Source: CBDAQR01 sp965199055 | GTDB taxonomy: Bacteria > Pseudomonadota > Gammaproteobacteria > Pseudomonadales > Halieaceae | Reading direction: 5' to 3' | DNA: 64,000 nt | NCBI GenBank assembly: GCA_965199055.1 | Contig: CBDAQR010000003.1 | Span: 2,232,001-2,296,000, forward strand | In this document: piece after piece, positions 31,491 through 41,435 of the stretch | Position numbering within the stretch: position 1 is the first letter of the stretch | Layout of the letters: each line of letters opens with the position of its first letter | Translations under genes and position numbers: made by a program | Notes under the pieces: model-generated | Databases searched by the model: none | Told to the model about the DNA's origin: nothing | Seen by the model: the letters and a program-made list of their open reading frames with translations, nothing else

Positions 31491-32513
31491 ATGAGGTTTT
31501 TTCATGGTCTGTATGGACTAGGGCTGACCGTCGTGGTGGCTGGAACCGCAGTAGCCGATGAGCAAACTAACATAGCGGTCGTTGTCGCCGACATCGAAAA
31601 GCAGACCATTACCAGCCAAGTGAGCACGTATGGAACGCTCTCGCCGAAGATTGAAGATCTCTCCTTCAAGATCGGAGGGCGTATTGCCGGGTTCCAGGTG
31701 GAGGAAGGAGCCGATGTCACCTCAGGGCAGCTACTCGCCACACTGGAAACAAGAGACGCTCAAGATCAGCTCAATAAACAGTCGGTAGAACTGGAGCAAG
31801 CGGAGCGAGCTTACCAGCGAATGAAAACCTTGCACGACAGAGGTTCCATTCAAAAGTCCCAACTGGAAGATTCCGCGGCAAGGCTCGAGCAGGTTCGCAT
31901 AGCCCATGAGCAGGCCAAGCTGAACCTACAACGTTGCTCTTTACTCGCGCCCAGTGACGGCTTGATACTCAAAGAGCACCTCGAATCGCGCACCACCGTT
32001 GGCGCTGGTCAACCGATCTATTCTTTCCAAAGTTTCAGTGAAGCCTGGACGACGCGGGTTGACCTCACCGATCGCAACGCATTCGCGATGGGTGAGGGTG
32101 CCACCGCGCGAATCCATTTCGCCCCGTATCCTGGCGTAGAGTTTCATGGCGAGCTCACCAAATTGGCGCGGGTAGCCAACCCGGGAGATGCGCTGTATTC
32201 CGCCGAAATCACCATTTCGCCCGGCGACTACCCGCTGCGTCCGGGAATGGTAGCCGAGGTCGACCTTTACCAGACGTCTACGGATGAGTACACACTGGTA
32301 CCTTTCGACGCGCTGGTCGACTTACGCGGCACAAGCGGCAATATTTACGCATTATCCAACGACCAGCAGACCGCCATTGAGATACCTGTCACCCTGGTGC
32401 GGGTGCAAGGAACGACCGCGGCGCTCAAGGAAGATTTGAGCGCTTATAGCGCGGTCATCATCAGGGGCCAACAAAACCTGCGGGACGGTAGTCGAGTCAG
32501 GGTAATGGAATAA
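31491..32513 (+). CDS. RND efflux periplasmic adaptor (HlyD/MFP family)
   Basis: This 340-residue protein is a membrane fusion protein bridging an inner-membrane RND pump and an outer-membrane channel. It has a signal-type N-terminus (MRFFHGLYGLGLTVVVAG, cut near AVA-DE), a lipoyl-like strand LSFKIGGRIAGFQVEEGADV, and a coiled-coil hairpin (about residues 85-155, QLNKQSVELEQAERAYQRMK). A second lipoyl half and a beta barrel follow. GGAGG 6 bases before ATG 31491 decides the start over the earlier ATG at 31458, which would fall inside the palindrome. The gene precedes the pump gene by 10 bases. Confidence 0.92.
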   Translation: MRFFHGLYGLGLTVVVAGTAVADEQTNIAVVVADIEKQTITSQVSTYGTLSPKIEDLSFKIGGRIAGFQVEEGADVTSGQLLATLETRDAQDQLNKQSVELEQAERAYQRMKTLHDRGSIQKSQLEDSAARLEQVRIAHEQAKLNLQRCSLLAPSDGLILKEHLESRTTVGAGQPIYSFQSFSEAWTTRVDLTDRNAFAMGEGATARIHFAPYPGVEFHGELTKLARVANPGDALYSAEITISPGDYPLRPGMVAEVDLYQTSTDEYTLVPFDALVDLRGTSGNIYALSNDQQTAIEIPVTLVRVQGTTAALKEDLSAYSAVIIRGQQNLRDGSRVRVME

Positions 32514-32523
32514 GGACATCGCC

Positions 32524-35500
32524 ATGGAAAGGCTGGTTCGATTTATTGTCTACAATCGCACTTTCACCTTGCTGTTCGCACTGGCAATCGTGTTGATCGC
32601 CTGGGTGCGACTCCCAACTCTGACAATCAAACAGAACCCCAGCGTCGAGCTGCCGACCTTGATGATTAGTGCGACTCTCGGGGGAGCGTCTGCAAAGGAG
32701 ATAGAGCAACGCGTCGTCCAGCAAATTGAAGACAAACTCGAAGGCACGCGTAACCTCAATAAGTTCACCACCAATATCCGCAACAGTGTCGCCAGTATTA
32801 CCTTGGAGTACCGCTATGGTGTCGATGTCGACGATGAGTACATCGATATCAATTCCAAGATAAATAACCTGAAGACCGAATTGCCTGACGGCACAGAAGT
32901 CACGGTATTCAAACAAAGTCCTATCGATATCATGGTGGCGTTCGTTTTGGCCGTCGTTTCTGATACGGCGACCCAGGCGGAGCTGATCCAGGCAGCCGAG
33001 CGGCTCAAAGCCCGTCTGCGTAGCGTCAAAGCGCTCGAGGACGTCGAGCTGCTTGAGCCGGAACAGGAAGTGCGCGTTGACCTCGACATATCCCGCATGT
33101 CGACCTACGGCATCGACGTTAACCAGGTTGCCGAGGCCATCAGGGCCAACAACCGGTTCCTTCCCACCGGCAGCTTCAGTCTCGGAGACAAAAGTCTGAC
33201 CGTACTCCCATTCGCTGGCGGCTACAGTGACCTGGAGGCGCTACGAAACACGATTTTGATCTCACGCGCCGGTAGCGCACTCGCTCTGCGTGATGTGGCC
33301 ACTGTGCGCCTGGCAGAGAAGCCGGACAGCATCATCACTCGTGTCAACGGCAAGGCATCAACGTGGATCACCATGCGACTCAACGACGATGCCAATGTGT
33401 TCGAGATCAAGGCCGCCATGGATCAGGTGGTAGCGGACCTGAATCCCGACATGGCTGAACGCAACATGCAGTTACTCTGGTTGTTCGAAGTCGAGTCAGG
33501 TGTAGCCTACAAGATGACCCAACTGGTAACGAATATTCTCCAGGGCATCATGATTCTGAGTGTGGTACTGCTGTTCGCGGTTGGATACCGCTCTGGCTTT
33601 GTCATAGCCCTGATGCTACCGCTGGCACTAGGACTGTCTATCGTAGGGCTTGCGCTCACCGACTATGGCCTGCAAGGCGTGTCTCTGGCAGGCTTCATTA
33701 TCTCACTGGGGCTTATTGTTGATAACGGCATTGTTGTCACTGAGAACACTTATAAGCTGCAGACTTTCCGAGGACTGGATTCCAGGGAAGCGGCTATAAA
33801 AGGCACTGCATCGGTGCTCTCTCCGCTATTAAGTTCTACCTTAACTACCGCGCTGGCCTTTGCTCCACTGTTCCTGCTCAGCTCAACCACTGGCCTGTTT
33901 CTGCGCAGCCTGGTGGCCACCATATGGTTGTGCCTGGCGGCTTCCCTGGTGGTTGCCGTTACATTCTCATGCCTGCTGCTGTCACGTATCGGTACAGAGA
34001 ACCGCCTCGGCCCATTGCCACCCCCACCCAATTTTATGATGTCGTTACGTCCATTTCGTGACTTCCAATACGCCAACACCGTGCGCTGGTTTATTCGCAA
34101 ACCCTGGGTATTGCTGTTGATCGTGATCGCTTTACTCTGGCTGGCAGGACAGGCCGCATCGCGCCTCCCGGTTATCGTATTCCCCGATAGCGAGGAGCCG
34201 TACTTTACAGTGACGATCGAAGCGCCGGCAGACCGAACAATGCCATACACAGAGAACGTCACCCGGCAGGTCAGTGACCAAGTACGGAGCTTTGAGGAAG
34301 TCCGCCGCTGCAGCAGTGTTATTGGAGACAGCTTCCCTTTCGTCGACACCGGGATTCAACGAGTGGAGCCACGCAGGCATAACGCCATGCTGTTCTGTGC
34401 GGTCGAGTTCCGCGATAGCAATACCATGAGTGACCTGGTGGATCGCATCAACCAGTCACTGGCACCCTTAGCCGCGATTGCCAGAGTTAACGCTTCGCCC
34501 TTCACGGTGGGCGGCGAGGCAGGGGGAGCCGACATAGAGATTCTAATTAGTGGCCCGCGCATCGAAGGTGTCCGCAAGCAGGCAAGGACAGCCCAGGCTA
34601 TGCTCACCGAGGCCAGCTTGCAGGGAATTCGCACTTTCGAGAATCCTGCCCAGTCTCGTTGGTTCGCGTTGGACGTAAAATTCAAGGAGCGCGTCGCCAA
34701 CGCGCTCGGAGTCAATCGAAGTCACGTCGATCAGGTGCTAATACTGCTCACCCATGGCAATGAATTCGATGACATCCGCACCGACAATGGCGAAGAATTC
34801 CCCATTGTGCTGCGGGCAGAACGTGACTTTGAAGAACCCTTGGCGGTTTTTGATCGATTGTTCGTGACATCCGCTCATGGGGACCATATACCGCTCAGCC
34901 AGGTTCTTAGCGTCAGTTTTACCGAGGACGAATTCGACATTGAGCACCGCCTATTTCGACCCGTCGTAAAAATCGGCATCAATGCCACTCCGTCGGCAGA
35001 CGTCAATGAACTGACCCGGCAAGTCCAGACCGTACTGAGCTCTATGGAGCTACCCGAGGGCTACGAAATAGGCTTTGAGGGTCAGCTGGCCAAGACCGCA
35101 GAGGAGTTCAGCGGCGCCGGTAAGTATGTTGGTATCGTTGGCCTTCTCATCCTCGCCATATTCGTGCTCCAGTTTAAATCAGTGCTCCAGCCACTGGTCC
35201 TCTGCGCCGCCATCCCGCTCAGTTTTATTGGCGCATTCATGTTGCTGTATGGTTGGAACCAACCCATGTCATTCCTCGCTTTCATCGGCATGACCAGCCT
35301 CATGGGAATCGTGGTCAACAACAGTATTTTACTGGTCGACGAGGGCAACCAGCTGCGGCTAAAGAATCCTGATATGCCAGTGGAGGAAGTGGCGGTCACC
35401 GCAGGCTGCAATCGTTTCATGCCAATACTCCTGACCTCGATTACCAGCATAGTGGGCCTGCTGCCCTTGGCCCTGGGCAATACTATGTTCAAGGCGCTCG

Positions 35501-35634
35501 CGGTCGTGGTCATCGGTGGGCTAACCACTTCGACTTTCCTGACTTTATTGTGCGTGCCCGTGCTATATTCTCTGGTCACACCCAGAGCAAAAGGGACCCC
35601 CACACCGGTCACTCGCGACTGGACAGATGGCTAG
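32524..35634 (+). CDS. RND-family efflux permease (AcrB-type)
   Basis: This 1,036-residue protein is an inner-membrane RND permease, which exports toxic compounds using the proton gradient. Twelve transmembrane helices are expected: one near the N-terminus, groups at about 330-470, one at about 540, and groups at about 860-1020, with two large periplasmic loops. The TM4 motif GLIVDNGIVVTEN keeps aspartate 400 but has asparagine at the position of AcrB Asp408. TM10 MGIVVNNSILLVD has asparagine where AcrB has Lys940. The same substitutions occur in some RND subfamilies, so this is not proof of inactivity. The matching outer-membrane channel could be the TolC at 41436. Confidence 0.93.
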   Translation: MERLVRFIVYNRTFTLLFALAIVLIAWVRLPTLTIKQNPSVELPTLMISATLGGASAKEIEQRVVQQIEDKLEGTRNLNKFTTNIRNSVASITLEYRYGVDVDDEYIDINSKINNLKTELPDGTEVTVFKQSPIDIMVAFVLAVVSDTATQAELIQAAERLKARLRSVKALEDVELLEPEQEVRVDLDISRMSTYGIDVNQVAEAIRANNRFLPTGSFSLGDKSLTVLPFAGGYSDLEALRNTILISRAGSALALRDVATVRLAEKPDSIITRVNGKASTWITMRLNDDANVFEIKAAMDQVVADLNPDMAERNMQLLWLFEVESGVAYKMTQLVTNILQGIMILSVVLLFAVGYRSGFVIALMLPLALGLSIVGLALTDYGLQGVSLAGFIISLGLIVDNGIVVTENTYKLQTFRGLDSREAAIKGTASVLSPLLSSTLTTALAFAPLFLLSSTTGLFLRSLVATIWLCLAASLVVAVTFSCLLLSRIGTENRLGPLPPPPNFMMSLRPFRDFQYANTVRWFIRKPWVLLLIVIALLWLAGQAASRLPVIVFPDSEEPYFTVTIEAPADRTMPYTENVTRQVSDQVRSFEEVRRCSSVIGDSFPFVDTGIQRVEPRRHNAMLFCAVEFRDSNTMSDLVDRINQSLAPLAAIARVNASPFTVGGEAGGADIEILISGPRIEGVRKQARTAQAMLTEASLQGIRTFENPAQSRWFALDVKFKERVANALGVNRSHVDQVLILLTHGNEFDDIRTDNGEEFPIVLRAERDFEEPLAVFDRLFVTSAHGDHIPLSQVLSVSFTEDEFDIEHRLFRPVVKIGINATPSADVNELTRQVQTVLSSMELPEGYEIGFEGQLAKTAEEFSGAGKYVGIVGLLILAIFVLQFKSVLQPLVLCAAIPLSFIGAFMLLYGWNQPMSFLAFIGMTSLMGIVVNNSILLVDEGNQLRLKNPDMPVEEVAVTAGCNRFMPILLTSITSIVGLLPLALGNTMFKALAVVVIGGLTTSTFLTLLCVPVLYSLVTPRAKGTPTPVTRDWTDG

Positions 35635-35713
35635 CTGCAGCGCTCCTCTCACGCCGTGTCGTCTACCGCACAGATAGTGTAAGGTGGTCGGCAATCGTCA
35701 GGATGACCTGCAA

Positions 35714-37975
35714 GTGTTTCGTTTTACCCTTATTAGCCTAATCAGCCTGCTCAGCGTCACTGCATGGGGCGCCGCGCCGGCGCAAAAACCGTCGGATGAA
35801 TGGGTTGGCGTTGAGGTTTGTGCCAGCTGCCACGCAGCTGAGCACGAAGCATGGCGAGGCTCTCACCATGATCTTGCCATGCAAGAGGTGAGCGATGGCT
35901 CGGTACTCGGCAACTTCGACAACGCACGCTTCAGCTATGCGGGGGTGGAGTCGCGCTTTTTTCGTAGGGGCGGCGAATATTGGGTGGAGACAGACGGTCC
36001 AGACGGGAAGCTAACCGAATTCCGCGTAGAGTACGTCTTTGGTGTTTACCCGCTGCAGCAGTATTTGCTGGCCCTGTCGGATGGGCGCCTGCACGCACTA
36101 ACCATCGCGTGGGACAGCCGCACAGCGGAAGAGGGCGGCCAGCGCTGGTTCCACTTGTATCCTGAGCAGTCCATAGACGCCAGCGATCCGCTGCACTGGA
36201 CGGGGCCTTACCAGAACTGGAACGCGCGTTGCGCGGAGTGCCACAGTACCAACCTACAAAAGAATTTTTCCGCCACGAGCGGCGAATATTCCACTACCTG
36301 GAGTGAAATAAACGTAGCCTGCGAAGCCTGCCACGGCCCGGGCAGAGAACATGTGCGCCTGGCCGAGTCGGGTCAGTTGACGGCCAAGGCCGACGCAGGC
36401 TTCCCAGTCGATTTGTCGCGCAAGAATCTCTGGCATTTCCCCGAGGGTAAGTCCATAGCGGCTGTAAAGGGTGTGGTAGACGCCAAACCACAACTGGTTG
36501 AATCCTGCGGCCGCTGTCATGCGCGCCGAGGCACTTTGGGCGATTATCATTACGGCCGTGATCTGATCGATACACACCGGATTTCTCTACTAGAGGACCC
36601 GCTCTACCATCTCGACGGACAAATTCGCGATGAGGTTTACGTCTATGGCTCGTTCCTGCAGAGCCGGATGTACCAAGCGGGCGTCGTCTGCAGCGATTGT
36701 CATGAGCCCCACAGTCAACAACTGCGCGCTCCTGGCAATGCGGTCTGCGCTCAATGCCACCAAGTCGCTGTCTACGATACGCCCGCCCATCACCATCACC
36801 AACAAGGCTCGAGCGGCGCCCAATGCGTGGAATGCCATATGCCGGAGACCACTTACATGGTGGTAGATCCCCGGCGCGATCACAGTATGAGAGTTCCGCG
36901 CCCCGACCTCAGCATTGTCGTGGGCACGCCAAACGCGTGCAATCAATGTCATGCGGAGCAAAGTCCCGAATGGGCACTGGATCAGTTACGACAATGGGGC
37001 ACGCGATTCACCGACACCGCCGAGCACCCCGCTCGCGTGCTGCAGCGTTCCCGCGATGGCGATGGGCGCGCTGTTCCGGCATTAGAGGCCCTGGCCCTTG
37101 ACCCGCAACGGCCTGCGATTTGGCGCGCCACCGCGATGACCGAACTCGGCGGGTTTGCGAATCGAGAAGCTTACGATACTGCGCTGCAGCTGCTCGATAG
37201 CGAAGATCCACTGCTTCGATTGAGTGCAGTTCGGGCACTGGAATTCATGCCGCCACAGCAGCTGCTCGCGATGCTGGGAAAACATCTTCGCGATCCATCG
37301 CCCGCAGTGCGATTGGAAATCGCTGAAGCTCTGTCCAGCCTGGCCTTGGAGCAACTCTCGCCGGGCCAGGCGCAGGCACTGCAGTCGCTATACGACGAGT
37401 ACCTCAACGTGATGAACCAACACGCTGACATGCCGGAAACGCAGGTGCAACTAGGCACCTTCTTTACTGCCCGACAGCGTTTCGACGATGCCGAGAGCGC
37501 TTATCGTCGTGCGCTTGAACTCAATCCGCAGCTGTTGATTGCCATGCTCAATCTGGCCGACCTGTACCGCGTTCTTGGTCGCGAAACCGAGGCGCGCAAA
37601 CTGCTAATGCAATCGATCGATATCGCGCCTGAACAGGCGCCAGCCTACCATGCGCTGGGATTGCTCGAGACGCGAGCAGGAAATCGCGACCAGGCGCTAA
37701 GCTACCTGGAAAAAGCCGCCGCGCTGGAGCAGGCAGGCATAAGACACCGCTATGTTTACGCCATCGCACTGCACGATTACGGACGGGTAGTAGATGCGTT
37801 GGCCCAACTCAAGGCGCTGCTCCGCGATGCGCCCGAGAACCCCGACATATTGTTGGCGCTAGTCACCTATTCGCGCGGTGCTGGAAAGATAGAAGATGCC
37901 CGGCGGTATGCCGCCCGGCTGCAGGCGCTAAATCCAAACGACCCGAGGGTGAGGCAGCTCTACAACAGCCTATAA
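35714..37975 (+). CDS. Octaheme c-type cytochrome fused to HEAT and TPR repeats
   Basis: This protein of about 753 residues has a signal peptide (MFRFTLISLISLLSVTAWGA) and eight CxxCH heme-binding motifs: CASCH (residue 36), CAECH, CEACH, CGRCH, CSDCH, CAQCH, CVECH and CNQCH (about 409). The N-terminal half resembles the cytochrome c554/multiheme family. A HEAT-like segment (LRLSAVRALEFMPPQQLLAM) and TPR repeats (about 560-753) follow. It should act in the periplasm, moving electrons or reducing a nitrogen or sulfur compound. I chose GTG at 35714 for its clean signal peptide. GTG at 35684 is the longer option. No partner oxidoreductase lies nearby. Confidence 0.9.
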   Translation: MFRFTLISLISLLSVTAWGAAPAQKPSDEWVGVEVCASCHAAEHEAWRGSHHDLAMQEVSDGSVLGNFDNARFSYAGVESRFFRRGGEYWVETDGPDGKLTEFRVEYVFGVYPLQQYLLALSDGRLHALTIAWDSRTAEEGGQRWFHLYPEQSIDASDPLHWTGPYQNWNARCAECHSTNLQKNFSATSGEYSTTWSEINVACEACHGPGREHVRLAESGQLTAKADAGFPVDLSRKNLWHFPEGKSIAAVKGVVDAKPQLVESCGRCHARRGTLGDYHYGRDLIDTHRISLLEDPLYHLDGQIRDEVYVYGSFLQSRMYQAGVVCSDCHEPHSQQLRAPGNAVCAQCHQVAVYDTPAHHHHQQGSSGAQCVECHMPETTYMVVDPRRDHSMRVPRPDLSIVVGTPNACNQCHAEQSPEWALDQLRQWGTRFTDTAEHPARVLQRSRDGDGRAVPALEALALDPQRPAIWRATAMTELGGFANREAYDTALQLLDSEDPLLRLSAVRALEFMPPQQLLAMLGKHLRDPSPAVRLEIAEALSSLALEQLSPGQAQALQSLYDEYLNVMNQHADMPETQVQLGTFFTARQRFDDAESAYRRALELNPQLLIAMLNLADLYRVLGRETEARKLLMQSIDIAPEQAPAYHALGLLETRAGNRDQALSYLEKAAALEQAGIRHRYVYAIALHDYGRVVDALAQLKALLRDAPENPDILLALVTYSRGAGKIEDARRYAARLQALNPNDPRVRQLYNSL

Positions 37976-37986
37976 GTACGGCTCGA

Positions 37987-39873
37987 TCAAACCACCTCGG
38001 CGAGATCGCCTTTCTTCTCTAACCACTGTTTACGGTCCGGAGCGCGCTTCTTGGCCAGGAGCATATCGAGCATCTTGTTGGTACCATCGCCAGAATCCAG
38101 CACCAATCGAACGAGGCGGCGGGTATCAGGATCCATAGTGGTCTCGCGCAATTGAATAGGGTTCATTTCTCCCAAGCCCTTAAAGCGCTGCACGTTCACC
38201 TTGCCACGTATCTTCTCCGCTTCAATGCGATCCAATACGCCCTGCTTTTCTCCCTCATCGAGGGCGTAGAACACTTCTTTGCCCACGTCGATGCGATACA
38301 AGGGCGGCATCGCCACGTAGACATGCCCGGCCTGAACGAGCGCTCTGAAGTGGCGCACAAATAGCGCGCAAATTAGCGTCGCAATATGCAGCCCATCAGA
38401 GTCAGCATCGGCGAGGATGCAAACCTTGTTATAGCGCAGCCCCGACAAATCATCGCTCGCAGGGTCGATACCCAGTGCGACGGAAATGTTGTGCACTTCC
38501 TGCGACGCCAATATCTCCTGGGAATCGACCTCCCAGGTATTCAGAATCTTACCCCGCAGTGGCAGTATCGCCTGGAACTCCCTGTCCCTGGCTTGTTTGG
38601 CAGAACCGCCAGCAGAGTCACCCTCCACCAGAAATAATTCGGCTCGTTCTGAATCAGCACCTGAGCAATCCGCTAGCTTGCCCGGCAGGGCGGGCCCGCT
38701 CGCGACACGCTTTCGCTCGACCTTCTTTGCGGTGCGCATACGGCTCTGCGCATTGCTGATACACAGTTCCGCGAGTTTCTCCGCTTCTTCCGTGTGCTGA
38801 TTGAGCCACAGACTGAATGCATCCTTGGCGACTCCGGACACGAAGGCCGCTGCCTCGCGCGAAGACAAGCGCTCCTTGGTCTGGCCGCTAAATTGAGGGT
38901 CTTCCAGCTTGGACGACAGGACATACGCACAGCGGTCCCATATGTCGTCCGGCGTCAGCTTGACGCCACGTGGCAGTAAGCTGCGAATCTCACAGAAATC
39001 GCGCATCGCATCTAACAAACCCGTGCGCAGCCCGTTCACGTGAGTCCCACCCTGGGAGGTGGGAATCAAATTCACATAGCTCTCAGCCAACACCTCACCA
39101 CCCTCAGGCATCCACTGCACGGCCCAGTCCACCGCTTCATTACTGCCGCTGAAACTACCGACAAAAGGCTCCTCTGGAATCACGGGATAGTCGATGGTGG
39201 CATCGGCCAGATAATCGGTCAGACCGTCCTCGTAGTACCACTCTTCCGCTTCACCTTTGCCTTCATCCTTGAACTTAACCTTGAGCTTGGGACACAGCAC
39301 CGCCTTAGCTCGCAGAACATGCTTGAGCCTGGGTACCGAGAAGTTCACTGAATCGAAATAGGCGGCGTCGGGAGTAAATCGCACCGTGGTGCCAGTATTA
39401 CGCTTGCCACAGCTGTCAATCACCTTGAGTTCGCTGCGCGTCTCTCCGCCAGCGAAGTCCATGTGGTACACCTTGGCATCGCGTCGAATGGTGACTTCAA
39501 GTTCGGTAGACAATGCATTCACCACGGAGACACCCACGCCGTGCAAGCCTCCGCTGAACTGATAGTTCTTACTGGAGAACTTGCCGCCCGCATGCAGGGT
39601 GGTCATGATCACTTCAACGCCCGGTTTCTTCTGCTCCGGATGCTCATCAACCGGCATACCGCGGCCATTGTCTGTCACCGTTAGCGACCCGCCCTTGTGC
39701 AGCGTTACCTGTATCTCATCGGCGTGTCCGGCCAGCGCCTCATCGACGCTGTTGTCGATAATTTCTTGTGCCAGGTGATTCGGACGGGTGGTGTCGGTAT
39801 ACATTCCCGGGCGCTTGCGCACGGGCTCGAGGCCGGTGAGGACCTCGATATCTTCAGCGGTATATTCACTCAT
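37987..39873 (-). CDS. parE: DNA topoisomerase IV subunit B
   Basis: This 628-residue protein matches ParE, the ATPase subunit of topoisomerase IV, which decatenates replicated chromosomes. Seen are the GHKL-type ATP site (EIIDNSVDEALAGHADEI, DNGRGMPVDEHP, GGLHGVGVSVVNALS), the transducer domain and the TOPRIM segment (LFLVEGDSAGGSAKQARDR and ILADADSDGLHI). Length is normal for the gammaproteobacterial enzyme. It lies 16 bases after cpdA and is the last gene of the yqiB-cpdA-parE run. Quinolone susceptibility cannot be judged from this subunit alone. Confidence 0.97.
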   Translation of the reverse strand: MSEYTAEDIEVLTGLEPVRKRPGMYTDTTRPNHLAQEIIDNSVDEALAGHADEIQVTLHKGGSLTVTDNGRGMPVDEHPEQKKPGVEVIMTTLHAGGKFSSKNYQFSGGLHGVGVSVVNALSTELEVTIRRDAKVYHMDFAGGETRSELKVIDSCGKRNTGTTVRFTPDAAYFDSVNFSVPRLKHVLRAKAVLCPKLKVKFKDEGKGEAEEWYYEDGLTDYLADATIDYPVIPEEPFVGSFSGSNEAVDWAVQWMPEGGEVLAESYVNLIPTSQGGTHVNGLRTGLLDAMRDFCEIRSLLPRGVKLTPDDIWDRCAYVLSSKLEDPQFSGQTKERLSSREAAAFVSGVAKDAFSLWLNQHTEEAEKLAELCISNAQSRMRTAKKVERKRVASGPALPGKLADCSGADSERAELFLVEGDSAGGSAKQARDREFQAILPLRGKILNTWEVDSQEILASQEVHNISVALGIDPASDDLSGLRYNKVCILADADSDGLHIATLICALFVRHFRALVQAGHVYVAMPPLYRIDVGKEVFYALDEGEKQGVLDRIEAEKIRGKVNVQRFKGLGEMNPIQLRETTMDPDTRRLVRLVLDSGDGTNKMLDMLLAKKRAPDRKQWLEKKGDLAEVV

Positions 39874-39889
39874 TATGGTTTTCTAAATC

Positions 39890-40720
39890 TCAGAGGTATC
39901 CGTCAGAGTCGAGATCAACATCAAAGGCAACATCCGTCACTCGAGATACGCCTGTCTCAATCGTCCCGTCAGGTAAAAGGTCCAGCCAACGATAGCCCGG
40001 AGGCATATCATCAATCTTAAAGTCATCACTTTGGGGGGCAAACTGTATACACGAGGACGGCGTGGATAACATCCTTATGCCGCTACGCTCGGCATCGAGC
40101 TCCTGGTGAACATGTCCCCACAGCACAGCGCGAACCTGGGAAGACTGCTCGATGCACGCAAAGAAAGCCGAGCTGTCTTCAACCATCTGCTGGTCTATCC
40201 ACGCCGAACCCATGGGCAGCGGCTGGTGGTGCAGGCAAACCAATACATGCTGTCCACTTTGATTCGCCTCGGCAAGACATATTTCCAGCGCTGCCAACTC
40301 TTCAGCGCCCAAGCGCCCACCTACCTCCCCCGGAATTTGAGAGTTAAGCATGACGACCATCCAATGCTCACTGCATGCCGTGCGCACCAACTCACCGTCC
40401 TGGCCGAGCACAGCCGCCATGATTTCGGTGCGATCATGATTTCCGGGGAGCCAGAGCACCGGTGCATTCAGCTGCGCAAAGTAATCGCGTGCGCGGCTAT
40501 AGGCCTCTTCGCTACCGTGATCGGAGATATCGCCAGTGCCCAGCACCAGGTCGATTGCCTGTCGCTCGCGCTTCACCCGATCGATCACGTGCTGCAAGCT
40601 GAAATCCGTGTTTAGACCGACCAGGGTCCCGCCTTCGATACGGTTAAGGTGTGTGTCCGTGATTTGCACGACGCGCAGTCGGTCACCGTCACCGTTCAGT
40701 TGAATCGCGGTGGGACTCAT
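39890..40720 (-). CDS. cpdA: 3',5'-cyclic AMP phosphodiesterase (CpdA)
   Basis: This 276-residue metallophosphoesterase matches CpdA, which hydrolyses cAMP to AMP in the cytoplasm. The metal-binding motifs are ITDTHL, GTGDISDHG, GNHD, CLHHQP and WGHVHQELD, in the expected order. Synteny with yqiB and parE, the arrangement seen in Escherichia coli, supports the assignment over other metallophosphoesterases. The start overlaps the yqiB stop by four bases, indicating translational coupling. In E. coli the gene yqiA separates cpdA from parE. Here it is absent. Confidence 0.93.
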   Translation of the reverse strand: MSPTAIQLNGDGDRLRVVQITDTHLNRIEGGTLVGLNTDFSLQHVIDRVKRERQAIDLVLGTGDISDHGSEEAYSRARDYFAQLNAPVLWLPGNHDRTEIMAAVLGQDGELVRTACSEHWMVVMLNSQIPGEVGGRLGAEELAALEICLAEANQSGQHVLVCLHHQPLPMGSAWIDQQMVEDSSAFFACIEQSSQVRAVLWGHVHQELDAERSGIRMLSTPSSCIQFAPQSDDFKIDDMPPGYRWLDLLPDGTIETGVSRVTDVAFDVDLDSDGYL

Positions 40721-41181
40721 GAGTCTCCCAGCAGCTCCGACAAGGTGTTGTGAAGCTCATCGCTGCTGTGCCCCTGCTCCTGACAGTGCGACAGCCACTC
40801 GGCCAGAAATAAGTTTTGCTGGGTCTTCTCGTCCCGCGCGTGCATTGCCGGGTTGGGGTAGTCGTAACGACCCTCGATGACGCGACGGGCCTGAAAACCA
40901 GTCACTTCCACCATGCGCGCATCGTGATACACACGCAAATCAAATCGTGGGGGGGCCATCCAGTCGCTGGGCGCACCTTGCTGGTAAACCGTCATCAGGG
41001 TGGTATAGCGGCAGCGCTCAACCACTTCCAGCCGAACCCTCTGGCCAGCGCTCAGCTGGAACTCTCGGCTGTTCGTTGTCTCGTAATCGGGGAACAGACG
41101 CAGCAAACGCACGTAATTGCTTTCGCAGGTAGCATGAAGCCCGGCAAGGTCGACGGAATACCTGCAGGATGTACGGCTCAC
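40717..41181 (-). CDS. yqiB: DUF1249 family protein (YqiB)
   Basis: This 154-residue cytoplasmic protein belongs to DUF1249. Conserved strings are YSVDLAGLHATCESNYVRLL, the RVRLEVVERCRYTTLMTVYQ core, and the central MVEVTGFQ. Function is unknown in all members I know. The start is GTG at 41181, which gives a slightly longer N-terminus than E. coli YqiB. No better in-frame ATG is close. It faces away from tolC across a 254-bp gap, the classic tolC / nudF-yqiB-cpdA layout but without nudF. Confidence 0.88.
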   Translation of the reverse strand: MSRTSCRYSVDLAGLHATCESNYVRLLRLFPDYETTNSREFQLSAGQRVRLEVVERCRYTTLMTVYQQGAPSDWMAPPRFDLRVYHDARMVEVTGFQARRVIEGRYDYPNPAMHARDEKTQQNLFLAEWLSHCQEQGHSSDELHNTLSELLGDS

Positions 41182-41435
41182 GCCAGAAAACCCCCTTTAG
41201 CGCCCAACATTACTCTCTCTTTCAGCTGGCTTCGAAGCGGCGTTCTAACCGATATTTGTATCACTCAGACGCAAATCGTTAGCGCTTCTTTCACAGCCAA
41301 GTCTAGCATCTACCTTTGCACAAAATACGGTCATATTCCATGTTTTCACTGCCCGACCAGTCGCTGTATGATTACTGGCCGGGACGCGGCTCTGTCGCCG
41401 CGCCTGAAGACGCTGATTCAAAAGGAAGTTCTCTG

